Both the position numbers and the translations under genes were made by a program. Positions 16,333 through 23,732 of a DNA stretch of 64,000 bases are shown piece after piece. Under the pieces are notes generated by a model, which searched no databases, had not been told where the DNA came from, and was given only the letters and a program-made list of their open reading frames with translations. Source of the stretch: Microtetraspora glauca (lineage in GTDB: Bacteria; Actinomycetota; Actinomycetes; Streptomycetales; Streptomycetaceae); the NCBI GenBank assembly GCA_000721275.1, contig JOFO01000005.1, positions 62,001 through 126,000 of the forward strand. Direction: 5' to 3'. Every line of letters starts with the position of its first letter. The stretch's first letter is position 1.

Positions 16333-17469
16333 GTGGCGGAGAGCAGGGAACGAGCGGAGCGGGACGCACCCGGGCGGGGGCTGCCGACGGCCGCGGTCGC
16401 CGAGACCGGGCTCGCGGAGGTGGCGGGCGCCCTGGCGGCGGCGATCGGGGAGATCGGCACCACGCTCGACGAGGCCGTCACCCGCCGCGAACTCGTCGCC
16501 TTCCTCGCCCGCCACCCCGGCGGCACCGCCACCGTCGAGCCGGCGCCCGGCCCGGGCGAGCCCGCCGCCGCCCCCGCCCCGCGGCTCGCCCACACCCTCA
16601 CCGCCCCGCTCGCCGTCGACCGCGAGCGGCCGCTGGGCACGGTCACCGTCACCCGTGCCGCGCCCCCGTACACCGACGCCGACCTCGTCGTGCTGCGGCA
16701 GGCGGCGCGGCTGGCGGCCCGGCACCTCCGGCACGCCCGGCGGCTCGCCGCGACCGAGGACGTCGCCCTGCACCTCCAGCGCGCCCTCGTCGCCGAACCC
16801 GGCCGGCCGCACCCGAACCTGGAGATCGCCGGCCGCTATCTGCCGGCCGGGCCGCGCACCCTGGTCGGCGGCGACTGGTTCGAGACGGTACGCCTCCACT
16901 TCGGCCGCAGCCTGCTCGTCGTCGGCGACGTCATGGGCCACGGCCTCGACGCTGCCGTCGACATGAACGCGTACCGCTCGGCGCTCCGCGAGGTCGCCGC
17001 CACCGACCTGCCCCCGCACCGGGTGCTGCGCCACCTGGACGCGGTCGTCGCGGAGGACGGCGCCCGCCGGCCCGCGACCTGTCTGCTGGTCCGGGTGGAC
17101 CCCGGGCGGGGCACCGCCACCTTCGCCAGCGCCGGGCACCTGCCGCCGGCGGTCTTCGGGCCGGACGGGGTGGCCGAACTGGTGGACCTGCCGGTGGGAC
17201 CGCCGCTCGGCACCGGCGTCGGGGGCTACGAGCCGGCCACCCGGGAGCTCGGGCAGGGCGACACGCTGCTGCTCTTCACCGACGGTCTGGTCGAGCGCCG
17301 GGGCGAGGACATCGACGCCTCGCTGGCCCGTCTTGCCGGACTGCGGCTGCCGCCGGAACCCGGGCCGCGGCAGGTCGTCGACGAGGTCCTGGACCGGCTC
17401 GACGCCCGCCGCGCCGAGGACGACGTGGCCGTCCTCGCGGCCCGCGTCCGGGCCCGTCCGGCGGGCTGA
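16333..17469 (+). CDS. GAF-SpoIIE-type PP2C phosphatase
   Basis: The 378-residue cytosolic protein has a GAF-like sensor region (about 25-140, ending 'DADLVVLRQAARLAARHLRHAR') and a SpoIIE PPM domain. The motifs are 'GGDWFE' (179-184), 'GDVMGHG' (198-204), 'LLLFTDGLVERRGEDID' and a final 'EDDVAVLAARV'. It belongs to the large Streptomyces family that reads a signal and dephosphorylates SpoIIAA-type anti-anti-sigma factors. The GTG at 16333 is preceded by GGAGG at 16324; an in-frame ATG at 16276 is an alternative. It is the second of three such phosphatases in this window. Confidence 0.9.
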   Translation: MAESRERAERDAPGRGLPTAAVAETGLAEVAGALAAAIGEIGTTLDEAVTRRELVAFLARHPGGTATVEPAPGPGEPAAAPAPRLAHTLTAPLAVDRERPLGTVTVTRAAPPYTDADLVVLRQAARLAARHLRHARRLAATEDVALHLQRALVAEPGRPHPNLEIAGRYLPAGPRTLVGGDWFETVRLHFGRSLLVVGDVMGHGLDAAVDMNAYRSALREVAATDLPPHRVLRHLDAVVAEDGARRPATCLLVRVDPGRGTATFASAGHLPPAVFGPDGVAELVDLPVGPPLGTGVGGYEPATRELGQGDTLLLFTDGLVERRGEDIDASLARLAGLRLPPEPGPRQVVDEVLDRLDARRAEDDVAVLAARVRARPAG

Positions 17470-17586
17470 CCCGGCACCCGTGACACAGTGCCGCGCCACC
17501 CGCACCGAGCGTGGTGACATGTCGTCATCTCGCCCTGTGCGGGCGTCGGTTTCCGGCCTCGACGGGATTCTTTCGCCAGGACGCTT

Positions 17587-17610
17587 GTGCCGGGCCCCGC
17601 GGCCCGGCAC
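17587..17610 (+). promoter_or_regulatory. Hairpin in the leader of the luciferase-like gene
   Basis: GTGCCGGGCC (17587-17596) and GGCCCGGCAC (17601-17610) are perfect 10-bp arms around a 4-nt loop. The hairpin ends 9 nt before the ATG at 17620, where a ribosome-binding site would be expected. It could be a terminator for the upstream phosphatase or a translational hairpin. Confidence 0.5.
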
Positions 17611-17619
17611 GCTCCTCGT

Positions 17620-17985
17620 ATGAACACGGCCAGGCATGCCAGTGAACGTCTGATGAGCTGGCCCTCGCTGACCCGTGGCCGTACGCACTGCGGTGCCGAA
17701 ATCGGCCTCGGGACGGCGACGGAGGAGATCGTCCACTTCCACGGCGAGCACGAGGCCGACGTCCACCTCACCCGCGCGATGGTCGCCCGGCTGCGGCCCG
17801 CGCTCCAGAACTCGACCGCGGTCCGGCTCCGGGCCGGTTCCGGCTGGGTGACCGTCCGGCTCGACGCCGGGTCCGACATCGACCTGCTCGCCACCCTGGT
17901 CAGCGCGGCGCTCCAGGCCACCGCGGCGCCGGACGCGGCCCCGGACCGCTGCACCCGCGCCCGTCCGGTCGCCGGCAGGCGCTGA
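17620..17985 (+). CDS. Luciferase-domain (DUF5519-like) protein
   Basis: The 121-residue protein starts 'MNTARHASERLMSWPSLTRGRTHCGAEIGLGTATEEIVHFH' and continues 'ADVHLTRAMVARLRPAL...VTVRLDAGSDIDLLATLVSAAL'. This is the pattern of the small 'luciferase family' proteins in Streptomyces that share the DUF5519 fold and are not light-producing in themselves. No active-site residues can be assigned. The ATG at 17620 is preferred, but an internal ATG at 17653 (MSWPS) is possible because the leader hairpin leaves little space for a ribosome site. Confidence 0.65.
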   Translation: MNTARHASERLMSWPSLTRGRTHCGAEIGLGTATEEIVHFHGEHEADVHLTRAMVARLRPALQNSTAVRLRAGSGWVTVRLDAGSDIDLLATLVSAALQATAAPDAAPDRCTRARPVAGRR

Positions 17986-18006
17986 CCGGACGGACGCGGG
18001 CGGGCG

Positions 18007-18525
18007 TCAGGCGCGCGCGCCGTCGCCCGCCTCCCGGCCGGGAACCGGGAAGAGCATGCAGGTGCTGGTCGCGTGCGCGAGGAGGCGGTCCTTCCCGTCG
18101 TACAGCTCGGCCTCCGCGAGCGCGGTGCGCCGGCCCCGCGAGACGACCGTGCCGACGGCCCGCACCGTGCCCGTGTCCAGGGTGATCGGGCGCAGGAAGC
18201 GGGTCGACAGGTCGAGCGACGTGTACGCGGTGCCCAGCGGCAGCGTGGTGTGCACCGCGCAGCCCGCCGCCGAGTCCAGCAGCGTGGCGTAGACGCCGCC
18301 GTGCACGCTGCCGATCGGGTTGTAGTGCTCCTCGCCGGGCTCCAGGGCGAACACCGCCCGCCCGTCCCCGACCTCCTCCAGCGTGAACCCGAGGAGCGCC
18401 GCGATCGGCGGGCCCGGCAGCCTGCCCGCGACCATCTCGCGCAGGAAGTCGATCCCCGCCATCGACGCCGCCGCCCGGGCCGTGGCCCCGGCGTCCTGCC
18501 ACTCGACCGTGCGCGACCTGCCCAT
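18007..18525 (-). CDS. PaaI-type hotdog thioesterase
   Basis: The 172-residue protein has the PaaI hotdog core: 'HYNPIGSVHGGVYATLLDSAAGCAV' carries the conserved H-G-G with the catalytic Asp in 'LLDSA'. It ends 'TALAEAELYDGKDRLLAHATSTCMLFP'. These thioesterases hydrolyse aryl- or acyl-CoA esters. The ATG at 18525 is two codons inside a possible GTG at 18531 and has the better-spaced ribosome site (ggag). It is divergent from an HxlR regulator across a 116-bp gap that holds an inverted repeat, so regulation by that protein is likely. Confidence 0.88.
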   Translation of the reverse strand: MGRSRTVEWQDAGATARAAASMAGIDFLREMVAGRLPGPPIAALLGFTLEEVGDGRAVFALEPGEEHYNPIGSVHGGVYATLLDSAAGCAVHTTLPLGTAYTSLDLSTRFLRPITLDTGTVRAVGTVVSRGRRTALAEAELYDGKDRLLAHATSTCMLFPVPGREAGDGARA

Positions 18526-18582
18526 GACCACTCCGCTCCGTCGTTCCGCGTCCGCCGTCCCGACGGCTGGCTCTGCAGCGCG

Positions 18583-18612
18583 AAGCTAGCCCCCGCGTCG
18601 GCTGACTGTCAA
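18583..18612 (-). promoter_or_regulatory. Promoter of the PaaI thioesterase gene
   Basis: On the minus strand TTGACA (18612-18607) and TAGCTT (18588-18583) are 18 bp apart, a good sigma-70-type promoter. The -35 lies within the HxlR-type inverted repeat, so repressor binding would occlude it. Confidence 0.55.
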
Positions 18613-18625
18613 CGGCGCAGTCAGC
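18601..18625. promoter_or_regulatory. Putative HxlR operator
   Basis: GCTGACTG (18601-18608) and CAGTCAGC (18618-18625) are perfect 8-bp inverted arms with a 9-bp spacer. The site lies midway between the divergent hxlR-type and PaaI genes and overlaps the thioesterase -35. Confidence 0.65.
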
Positions 18626-18641
18626 TCGCTAGAGTGGGACG

Positions 18642-19112
18642 ATGAACTGGCTGGAGACGGACACCGAGAACTGCCCGGTCCGCCGCACCCTGGACCTCGT
18701 GGGCGAGAAGTGGAGCCTGCTCATCCTGCGCGACGCCTTCAACGGCGTCCGCCGGTACGACGACTTCCGCCGCCACATCGGCCTCTCGGAGGCCGTCCTC
18801 GCCGACCGGCTCCGCAAGCTCGTCGCCGCCGGCGTGCTCCGCAGCGTCCCGTACCGGGAACCCGGCGCCCGCACCCGTCACGAGTACCGGCTCACCCCCA
18901 AGGGCATCGACCTCTGGCCCGTGCTGCTCGCGCTGAAGCAGTGGGGCGACACCCACGCCGGCGACCCCGCGGGCCCCGTCCTGGACATCCGCCACACCGA
19001 CTGCGGCGCCCCGGTCCGGGTCGTCGTCCAGTGCGCGGGCGACGACGCCGGGATCCTCACCGCCCGCGAGGTCACCGCCCGTCCCGGACCCGGCGCCCGC
19101 CGCCTGCCCTGA
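18642..19112 (+). CDS. HxlR family transcriptional regulator
   Basis: The 156-residue protein reads 'CPVRRTLDLVGEKWSLLILRDAFNGVRRYDDFRRHIGLSEAVLADRLRKLVAAGVL', the full HxlR winged-helix signature with its N-terminal Cys (C11). In HypR-type members a cysteine senses oxidants such as quinones. A second pair of Cys lies in the C-terminal half ('TDCGAP', 'VQCAGD'). The -10-like TAGAGT at 18630-18635 ends only 6 nt before the ATG, so the mRNA is probably leaderless. It likely controls itself and the divergent thioesterase through the 18601-18625 repeat. Confidence 0.92.
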   Translation: MNWLETDTENCPVRRTLDLVGEKWSLLILRDAFNGVRRYDDFRRHIGLSEAVLADRLRKLVAAGVLRSVPYREPGARTRHEYRLTPKGIDLWPVLLALKQWGDTHAGDPAGPVLDIRHTDCGAPVRVVVQCAGDDAGILTAREVTARPGPGARRLP

Positions 19113-19172
19113 CCCCACCCGTTCGGCCGCATCGCTGCGGGACCCGGCCCTCCGGCGGGTACCGGACCAGAC

Positions 19173-20045
19173 ATGCCCCCCACCCCCGGTACGCCGCGCG
19201 ACGAGCCGCCGCGCGCACCCGCGCCCCCGGTCCGCCGGTGGCACGCCCGTCTGCTCGCGTCACCGGTGGCGCTCGCCTGGAACCGGGGGCGGGCCATGGA
19301 ACTCATGCACCGCGCCATGGGGTTCGCCGCCCTCAGCCTGCTCACCCTGGTGCCGCTGCTGATCGTCGTGGCCGCCGCCGACCTGGCGCGGGGCCAGGGC
19401 TTCGCCCGCTGGCTCATCCAGGGCCTCGGCGTCACCGAGGTCTCTCAGGAGGAGGTCGAACTCCTCTTCGGCCAGCCCGGTCAGGCGCTCCAGCGCACCA
19501 CGGCCTTCGGACTCGCCGCGCTCGCCGCCTTCGGCGTCACCTTCGGCTCCGCCGTCCAGACCGGCTACGAACGGGCCTGGGACCTGCCCACGGCACGCTG
19601 GCACACCATGTGGCGCCACATCGTGTGGCTCGCCGTCCTCGTCGCCGCCCTCCTCCTCTTCGTCGCCTTCCCCGCGCCCGCGAACGCCTCCGCCGGCGTC
19701 ACGGTCCTCGTCGCGGGCGGGGACCTCCTCGGCACCTTCCTCTTCTTCTGGTGGTCGCAGCGCTTCCTGCTGTGCGGGCGGATCCGCTGGCGCGCCCTGC
19801 TGCCCGGCGCCGTGCTCACCGCCCTGGGCCTCCTCGGCCTGCGGGTCTTCTCCCAGCTCGTCTTCTCGCCGCTGATCGCCTCCAACGCGGTGACGTACGG
19901 CCAGTTCGGCACCGTCCTGGTGCTCCAGTCGTGGCTCGTCGGGGTCGGCTTCGTCGTCTACGGCAGCGCGCTGGCCGGCCGGCTCGTGCACGAGACCCGC
20001 GTCCGCCGCCGGCTCACCCGCTCGACTCCGCCGGGACCCCGCTGA
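19173..20045 (+). CDS. YihY/BrkB-like integral membrane protein
   Basis: The 290-residue protein has about six hydrophobic segments. These include 'MGFAALSLLTLVPLLIVVAAADLA' and 'IVWLAVLVAALLLFVAF', plus the YhjD/YihY landmark 'VQTGYERAWDLP'. The family is annotated as BrkB/YihY/UPF0761 inner-membrane proteins, with roles in envelope integrity or transport still unsettled. Its 3' end overlaps the converging DUF2267 gene by 32 nt. Confidence 0.85.
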   Translation: MPPTPGTPRDEPPRAPAPPVRRWHARLLASPVALAWNRGRAMELMHRAMGFAALSLLTLVPLLIVVAAADLARGQGFARWLIQGLGVTEVSQEEVELLFGQPGQALQRTTAFGLAALAAFGVTFGSAVQTGYERAWDLPTARWHTMWRHIVWLAVLVAALLLFVAFPAPANASAGVTVLVAGGDLLGTFLFFWWSQRFLLCGRIRWRALLPGAVLTALGLLGLRVFSQLVFSPLIASNAVTYGQFGTVLVLQSWLVGVGFVVYGSALAGRLVHETRVRRRLTRSTPPGPR

Positions 20046-20499
20046 CCTCATGCGCGGGCAGCAGCTCGGGACGGCCGAAGAGGAGGGCGTAGCCGGACGG
20101 CAGCTGTCCGATCATGCGGTCGGTGAGCTCGGGTCCGGCGAGCCGGGCGACCGGGGCGAGGACCGCGCCGACGTCCCAGCGGGTGGTGGCGAGGCTGCCG
20201 CCGGTCCGCTCGGCGAGGTCCTTGACGAACTCCCAGCCGGTGAGCGGCGTGGTGGCGGGGATCTGGGCGGTGAGCGTCAGCGCGGCCTCGAAGGGCAGGC
20301 GGGCGGCGAGTTCGACGCGTTCGTCGCCGACGAGCTGCCGTCCCAGCGCGGCGAGCACGGCGCGGACGGCCTGCTCGGCGCGCTCCCGGGTCGGGTACGC
20401 GCCCTCGTAGCGGACGCGTTCGAGGAGCCCGGTGTACGAGGCTTCCTCCCGGACGGCCGTGGCGGCGGCGGGGAACGGGGTCTCGGTCTGGAGGGTCAT
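20014..20499 (-). CDS. DUF2267 protein
   Basis: The 161-residue protein has the DUF2267 repeat pattern 'LLERVRYEGAYPTRERAEQAVRAVLAALGRQLVGDERVELAARLP', then 'GWEFVKDLAERTGGS' and 'MIGQLPSGYALLFGRPEL'. DUF2267 proteins are small all-helical proteins of unknown function found in actinobacteria and often near stress or gas-vesicle genes. A paralogue is the next gene upstream on the same strand. It probably shares transcription with it and lies close to the Hsp18 gene. Confidence 0.85.
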   Translation of the reverse strand: MTLQTETPFPAAATAVREEASYTGLLERVRYEGAYPTRERAEQAVRAVLAALGRQLVGDERVELAARLPFEAALTLTAQIPATTPLTGWEFVKDLAERTGGSLATTRWDVGAVLAPVARLAGPELTDRMIGQLPSGYALLFGRPELLPAHEVSGVPAESSG

Positions 20500-20580
20500 G
20501 GTGGTGTGCGTCGCCGTTCTCTTCGGGCCCGGCCGGAGCGGCCGGGCGGAGCGAACAGGGGGAGGCCGGGCGGGCCCGGC

Positions 20581-20979
20581 TCAGCGGGGGAGGGAGGGGC
20601 GCCCGAAGAGCAGGTCGTACCCGGGCGGGAGCTGGAGGAGCATCCGGGCGGTCAGGTCCTCGCCGGCCGCGTCGGCGGCGACGCTCAGCACGGCGCTGAC
20701 GTCCCAGGCCGCCGTCCGTTCGGTGGCCCCCTCGATCCAGGCGGCGGTGGCCCGGACGAACCGCTCCGGGGAGAGCGGTTCGGTCGCCTGGAGCGGGTTG
20801 AGCAGGACGACGGCGAAGGTCTCGGGCAGGCGGGCGGCGAGCGCGGCCCGCACGTCGCCCACCAGATGGGCGCCGAGCAGGGCCAGGACGACACGGGCGG
20901 CCCGTTCGGCCTCCTGCGGGGTGTCGTAGTCGCCGCGTTCCCGCACGCGGTCCAGGAAGGTCTGCCAGGGCAGTCTCAT
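20581..20979 (-). CDS. DUF2267 protein, second copy
   Basis: The 132-residue protein shares the same phrases as its neighbour: 'FLDRVRERGDYDTPQEAERAARVVLALLGAHLVGDVRAALAARLP' and 'LLQLPPGYDLLFGRPSLP'. The two copies are clearly related and adjacent, so a tandem duplication is likely. It lies downstream of the hsp18 gene on the same strand with a 100-bp gap, so it may share the heat-shock promoter. Function is unknown. Confidence 0.85.
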   Translation of the reverse strand: MRLPWQTFLDRVRERGDYDTPQEAERAARVVLALLGAHLVGDVRAALAARLPETFAVVLLNPLQATEPLSPERFVRATAAWIEGATERTAAWDVSAVLSVAADAAGEDLTARMLLQLPPGYDLLFGRPSLPR

Positions 20980-21079
20980 CGCGACCCCTCGTGTCAGTGC
21001 GGGGTGATGACGGGAGCGGAGGGGGGAGGAGGGAGAGGCTGTTCGGCCTCCGCCCTCCGCTCCCGGCCGGGGGAGCGGC

Positions 21080-21514
21080 TCAGCCGCTGATCTGGCGGCG
21101 GTCGTCGCCGCTGCCGATGGAGATCTTGCGGGGCTTCGCCCGCTCGGCGATCGGGATGCGGAGCGTGAGCACGCCCGCGGTGTAGTCCGCGGTGATCTTC
21201 TCGGTGTCCAGGGTGTCGGCCAGCATCAGCTGCCGCGAGAAGACGCCGAGGGGCCGCTCGGACAGCTCCATCTGGACGTCCTCGGCCTTCTGGACGGGCC
21301 GGCGCTCCGCCTTCACCGTCAGCATGTTCCGTTCGACGTCGATGTCGATCGCGTCGGGGGAGACGCCCGGCAGATCCATCATGATCACGTAGACGTCGCC
21401 CTCGCGGTAGGCGTCCATCGGGACGGCGGCGGGACGGGACCAGGTGCCGGTCGTGTTCAGCATCTGCTGGGTGAGGCGGTCGAGTTCGCGGAACGGGTCG
21501 GTGCGCATCAACAT
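21080..21514 (-). CDS. hsp18: Small heat-shock protein (Hsp20/alpha-crystallin), Hsp18
   Basis: The 144-residue protein begins 'MLMRTDPFRELDRLTQQML' and holds the alpha-crystallin domain (about 33-130) with 'YVIMMDLPGVSPDAIDIDVERNMLTVKAER' and 'GVLTLRIPIAERAKP', the latter with the usual I-x-I-type C-terminal anchor nearby. It is an ATP-independent chaperone that holds unfolding proteins. The ATG at 21514 follows GGAGGT. The promoter and two RheA-type operators lie upstream, next to the divergent rheA gene, as in Streptomyces albus hsp18. Confidence 0.93.
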   Translation of the reverse strand: MLMRTDPFRELDRLTQQMLNTTGTWSRPAAVPMDAYREGDVYVIMMDLPGVSPDAIDIDVERNMLTVKAERRPVQKAEDVQMELSERPLGVFSRQLMLADTLDTEKITADYTAGVLTLRIPIAERAKPRKISIGSGDDRRQISG

Positions 21515-21571
21515 CGTGGAACACCTCCATCGGTTCAGGCAGTGGTTGCCAATGCGCTTCACCTGACATCC

Positions 21572-21600
21572 GTTGTAACATGTCGTCGGATGGATGACAA
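21572..21600 (-). promoter_or_regulatory. hsp18 promoter
   Basis: On the minus strand TTGTCA (21600-21595) and TACAAC (21577-21572) are 17 bp apart. The promoter encloses the first RheA-type operator, which explains heat-relieved repression. Confidence 0.6.
21581..21599. promoter_or_regulatory. RheA operator O1
   Basis: TGTCGTC (21581-21587) and GATGACA (21593-21599) are separated by 5 bp. The site differs by one base from the RheA operator TGTCATC-N5-GATGACA described for S. albus hsp18. Confidence 0.8.
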
Positions 21601-21606
21601 CTTGGA

Positions 21607-21625
21607 TGTCATCGAACCGACGACA
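21607..21625. promoter_or_regulatory. RheA operator O2
   Basis: TGTCATC (21607-21613) and GACGACA (21619-21625) are separated by 5 bp. This second near-match to TGTCATC-N5-GATGACA begins 26 bp from O1, so a dimer pair could bind on the same region and control both divergent genes. Confidence 0.75.
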
Positions 21626-21683
21626 CCGCACATCACGACACGACGCCACGACGGCGACCGTCCTCGCAGGAGAGAGTGATCCC

Positions 21684-22337
21684 ATGGCCGGAGGCGACGA
21701 CCCCGTGAGCTCCCGCGCGGCGCTGGTCGCGCTCGCCGCGATCGACGAGGCCGTGCGCGCGGCCCGGTCCGCGAGCCCCCCGGCCGCGCCCGCCCGCACC
21801 TCCACCGAGGAGGCGCTGGCCGCGCTGCTGCTCCTGCGCGAACTGCGCGAGCAGCTCGCCGGGTGGGAGCCCGGCCTCATCGAGGCCGCCCGGGACGCGG
21901 GCGCCAGCTGGGCCGACCTCGCCAAACCCCTCGGCGTCACCAGCCGGCAGGCCGCCGAGCGGCGCTATCTGCGGGTGCGCCCCGGCCGCCCTGGCACCAC
22001 CCGCGAAGAGCGCGTCCAGGCCACCCGCGACCGCCGCGCCGCCGACCGCACGGTCACCAGCTGGGCCCGGGACAACGCCGCGGACCTGCGCCAGCTCGCC
22101 GGACAGATCACCGCCCTCGACGGCCTCCCCGCCGCCCTCCGCCGCGAGCTCAGCCAGGCCCTCGCGGACGACGACCCGGCCGGCCTGCTGGCCCCCCTCG
22201 CCCGCGCCCGCACCGCCCGCCCCCCGCTCCCGGCCGGTCTCGCGGAGCGCGTCGACACCCTCGCCCGCCGCACCGCGGACCTCCGCAGCGAGAGCGACCA
22301 GCGCCGCTCCGGAGCCGCCCCGCCCGCCGCGACCTGA
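21684..22337 (+). CDS. rheA: RheA-like HSP18 transcriptional regulator
   Basis: The 217-residue protein has a compact HTH-type segment 'SWADLAKPLGVTSRQAAERRYLR' (about 74-97) and Arg/Ala-rich helical flanks. It lies divergent from hsp18, and the two RheA-type operators lie between them. In S. albus, RheA is a temperature-sensing repressor of hsp18. The ATG at 21684 follows aggagagag; an in-frame upstream ATG at 21594 would begin inside the operators. Identification rests on position, operators and the HTH, not on a full alignment. Confidence 0.78.
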   Translation: MAGGDDPVSSRAALVALAAIDEAVRAARSASPPAAPARTSTEEALAALLLLRELREQLAGWEPGLIEAARDAGASWADLAKPLGVTSRQAAERRYLRVRPGRPGTTREERVQATRDRRAADRTVTSWARDNAADLRQLAGQITALDGLPAALRRELSQALADDDPAGLLAPLARARTARPPLPAGLAERVDTLARRTADLRSESDQRRSGAAPPAAT

Positions 22338-22433
22338 CAGACCGGCGGACCGGACGGACCGGGGACGCTATGGGCCGGCGGACGGACCGGGGGCCGGCCG
22401 TAACCCTTTGCCGTCCCAGTAGTTGACCAGGGC

Positions 22434-22652
22434 ATGAAGAAGCGCAGCATGCTCGCCATCGCCTCCCTCGCCGCAGGCGTCGTCACCGCCCTCGTCACCC
22501 CGCCGCCGCAGGCCAGCGCCGCGGAGAACCCCCTGAACCTCGGCGGGGCCACCGGCCTCCTGCAGGACGAGGGCACCGCCACCGTCCTGCACGAGACCGT
22601 CACCACCGTCGAGGGCGCCGTCACCGACGGCACCGCCCAGGGACTCCGCTGA
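22434..22652 (+). CDS. Small secreted protein of unknown function
   Basis: The 72-residue product has a basic start (MKKRS), a hydrophobic core 'MLAIASLAAGVVTALV' and a cleavage-like 'ASA' at about residue 29. The mature part of about 43 residues is 'ENPLNLGG...'. The mature chain has no cysteines. Similar tiny secreted proteins occur throughout Streptomyces; no function is known. The ATG at 22434 has no strong ribosome-binding site. Confidence 0.65.
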   Translation: MKKRSMLAIASLAAGVVTALVTPPPQASAAENPLNLGGATGLLQDEGTATVLHETVTTVEGAVTDGTAQGLR

Positions 22653-22671
22653 CCCGGGGCCCCCACCGCCC

Positions 22672-22706
22672 CCGGTGCCCCGCGCCCCGCCGGCGCGGGG
22701 CACCGG
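22672..22706 (+). terminator. Strong hairpin terminator
   Basis: CCGGTGCCCCGCGCC (22672-22686) and GGCGCGGGGCACCGG (22692-22706) are perfect 15-bp arms around a 5-nt loop. It sits 19 nt after the small secreted protein's stop. Confidence 0.75.
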
Positions 22707-22772
22707 CGTGTCGTGACCCGCCGGGAGGCGGCCCGTGCGCGCGCGGTGCGCGGGTAATGACAGGATGTCCCC

Positions 22773-23264
22773 ATGAGCAACAACGTTTTCTTCGACATCA
22801 CCATCAACGACGACCCGGCCGGCCGGATCGTCTTCAAGCTGTTCGACGACGTCGTCCCGAAGACGGCGCGGAACTTCCGCGAGCTCGCCACCGGCGAGCA
22901 CGGCTTCGGCTACGAGGGCTCCTCGTTCCACCGTGTCATCCCCGCCTTCATGCTCCAGGGCGGCGACTTCACCGCCGGCAACGGCACCGGTGGCAAGAGC
23001 ATCTACGGCGCGAAGTTCGAGGACGAGAACTTCGAGCTCAAGCACGACCGTCCGTTCCTGCTGTCGATGGCGAACGCGGGCCGGAACACCAACGGTTCCC
23101 AGTTCTTCATCACCACGATCGTCACCGACTGGCTGGACGGCAAGCACGTCGTCTTCGGCGAGGTCGTCGAGGGCCAGGACCTCGTCAAGAAGATCGAGTC
23201 CCTGGGCTCCCCCTCCGGCAAGACCCAGGCCAAGGTCACCATCAGCAAGTCGGGCACCGTCTAG
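22773..23264 (+). CDS. ppiB: Peptidyl-prolyl cis-trans isomerase (cyclophilin)
   Basis: The 163-residue protein has all cyclophilin landmarks: '[16 protein letters not shown]' (catalytic R and the F-x-M-Q-G-G-D-F active site), '[18 protein letters not shown]' and '[19 protein letters not shown]'. It catalyses Xaa-Pro isomerisation in the cytoplasm and lacks a signal peptide. The length is normal for bacterial PpiB. Confidence 0.97.
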   Translation: MSNNVFFDITINDDPAGRIVFKLFDDVVPKTARNFRELATGEHGFGYEGSSFHRVIPAFMLQGGDFTAGNGTGGKSIYGAKFEDENFELKHDRPFLLSMANAGRNTNGSQFFITTIVTDWLDGKHVVFGEVVEGQDLVKKIESLGSPSGKTQAKVTISKSGTV

Positions 23265-23344
23265 GACCCCCCGGACCGGGGCGGCCACGCGGAGTCCGCC
23301 GGACACCGCCCGCCGCCCCGGCCCCGCCGCGAAAAGCGGGAGCC

Positions 23345-23593
23345 TCAGCCGCCCTCGCCGTACCGCCGCTCGAACTTCGCGATCCGCCCCTCCGTGTCCA
23401 CGGTCCGCGCCTTGCCCGTGTAGAACGGATGGCTCTCCGACGAGATCTCGACGTCGACCACCGGATACGTCTCGCCGTCGTCCCACTCGATGGTCTGCTC
23501 GCTCGTCGCCGTCGACCGGGTCAGGAACGCGTACCCCGCCGAACGGTCCCGGAACACCACCGGCCGGTAGTCGGGCTGCTTGTCCTTCTGCAC
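23345..23593 (-). CDS. rpmE2: 50S ribosomal protein bL31, type B (zinc-free)
   Basis: The 82-residue protein reads '[61 protein letters not shown]', the bL31 sequence. It has no cysteines, so the C-x2-C zinc site of the standard L31 is missing. This marks the 'type B' paralogue, which replaces the zinc form when zinc is short. The GTG start at 23593 follows aggaggtcccgt. No recognisable Zur box was found within the short upstream gap. It converges with ppiB. Confidence 0.95.
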   Translation of the reverse strand: MQKDKQPDYRPVVFRDRSAGYAFLTRSTATSEQTIEWDDGETYPVVDVEISSESHPFYTGKARTVDTEGRIAKFERRYGEGG

Positions 23594-23732
23594 GGGACCT
23601 CCTCGCCTCGGGCGGCCGGCACCCGGCCACCCCCTCCAGTCCGGCCCGAACGGCACGGACCCCCTCCAGCCTCACCGGGCCCGACCCCGCCGACCAGCGC
23701 CGCTGACCCGACCGGGTGACCGCCGCGCACCC

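Noticed and set aside
23265..23344. Bidirectional terminator between ppiB and rpmE2
   Set aside because: A 9-bp inverted repeat with a loop of more than 30 nt is present, too weak to call.
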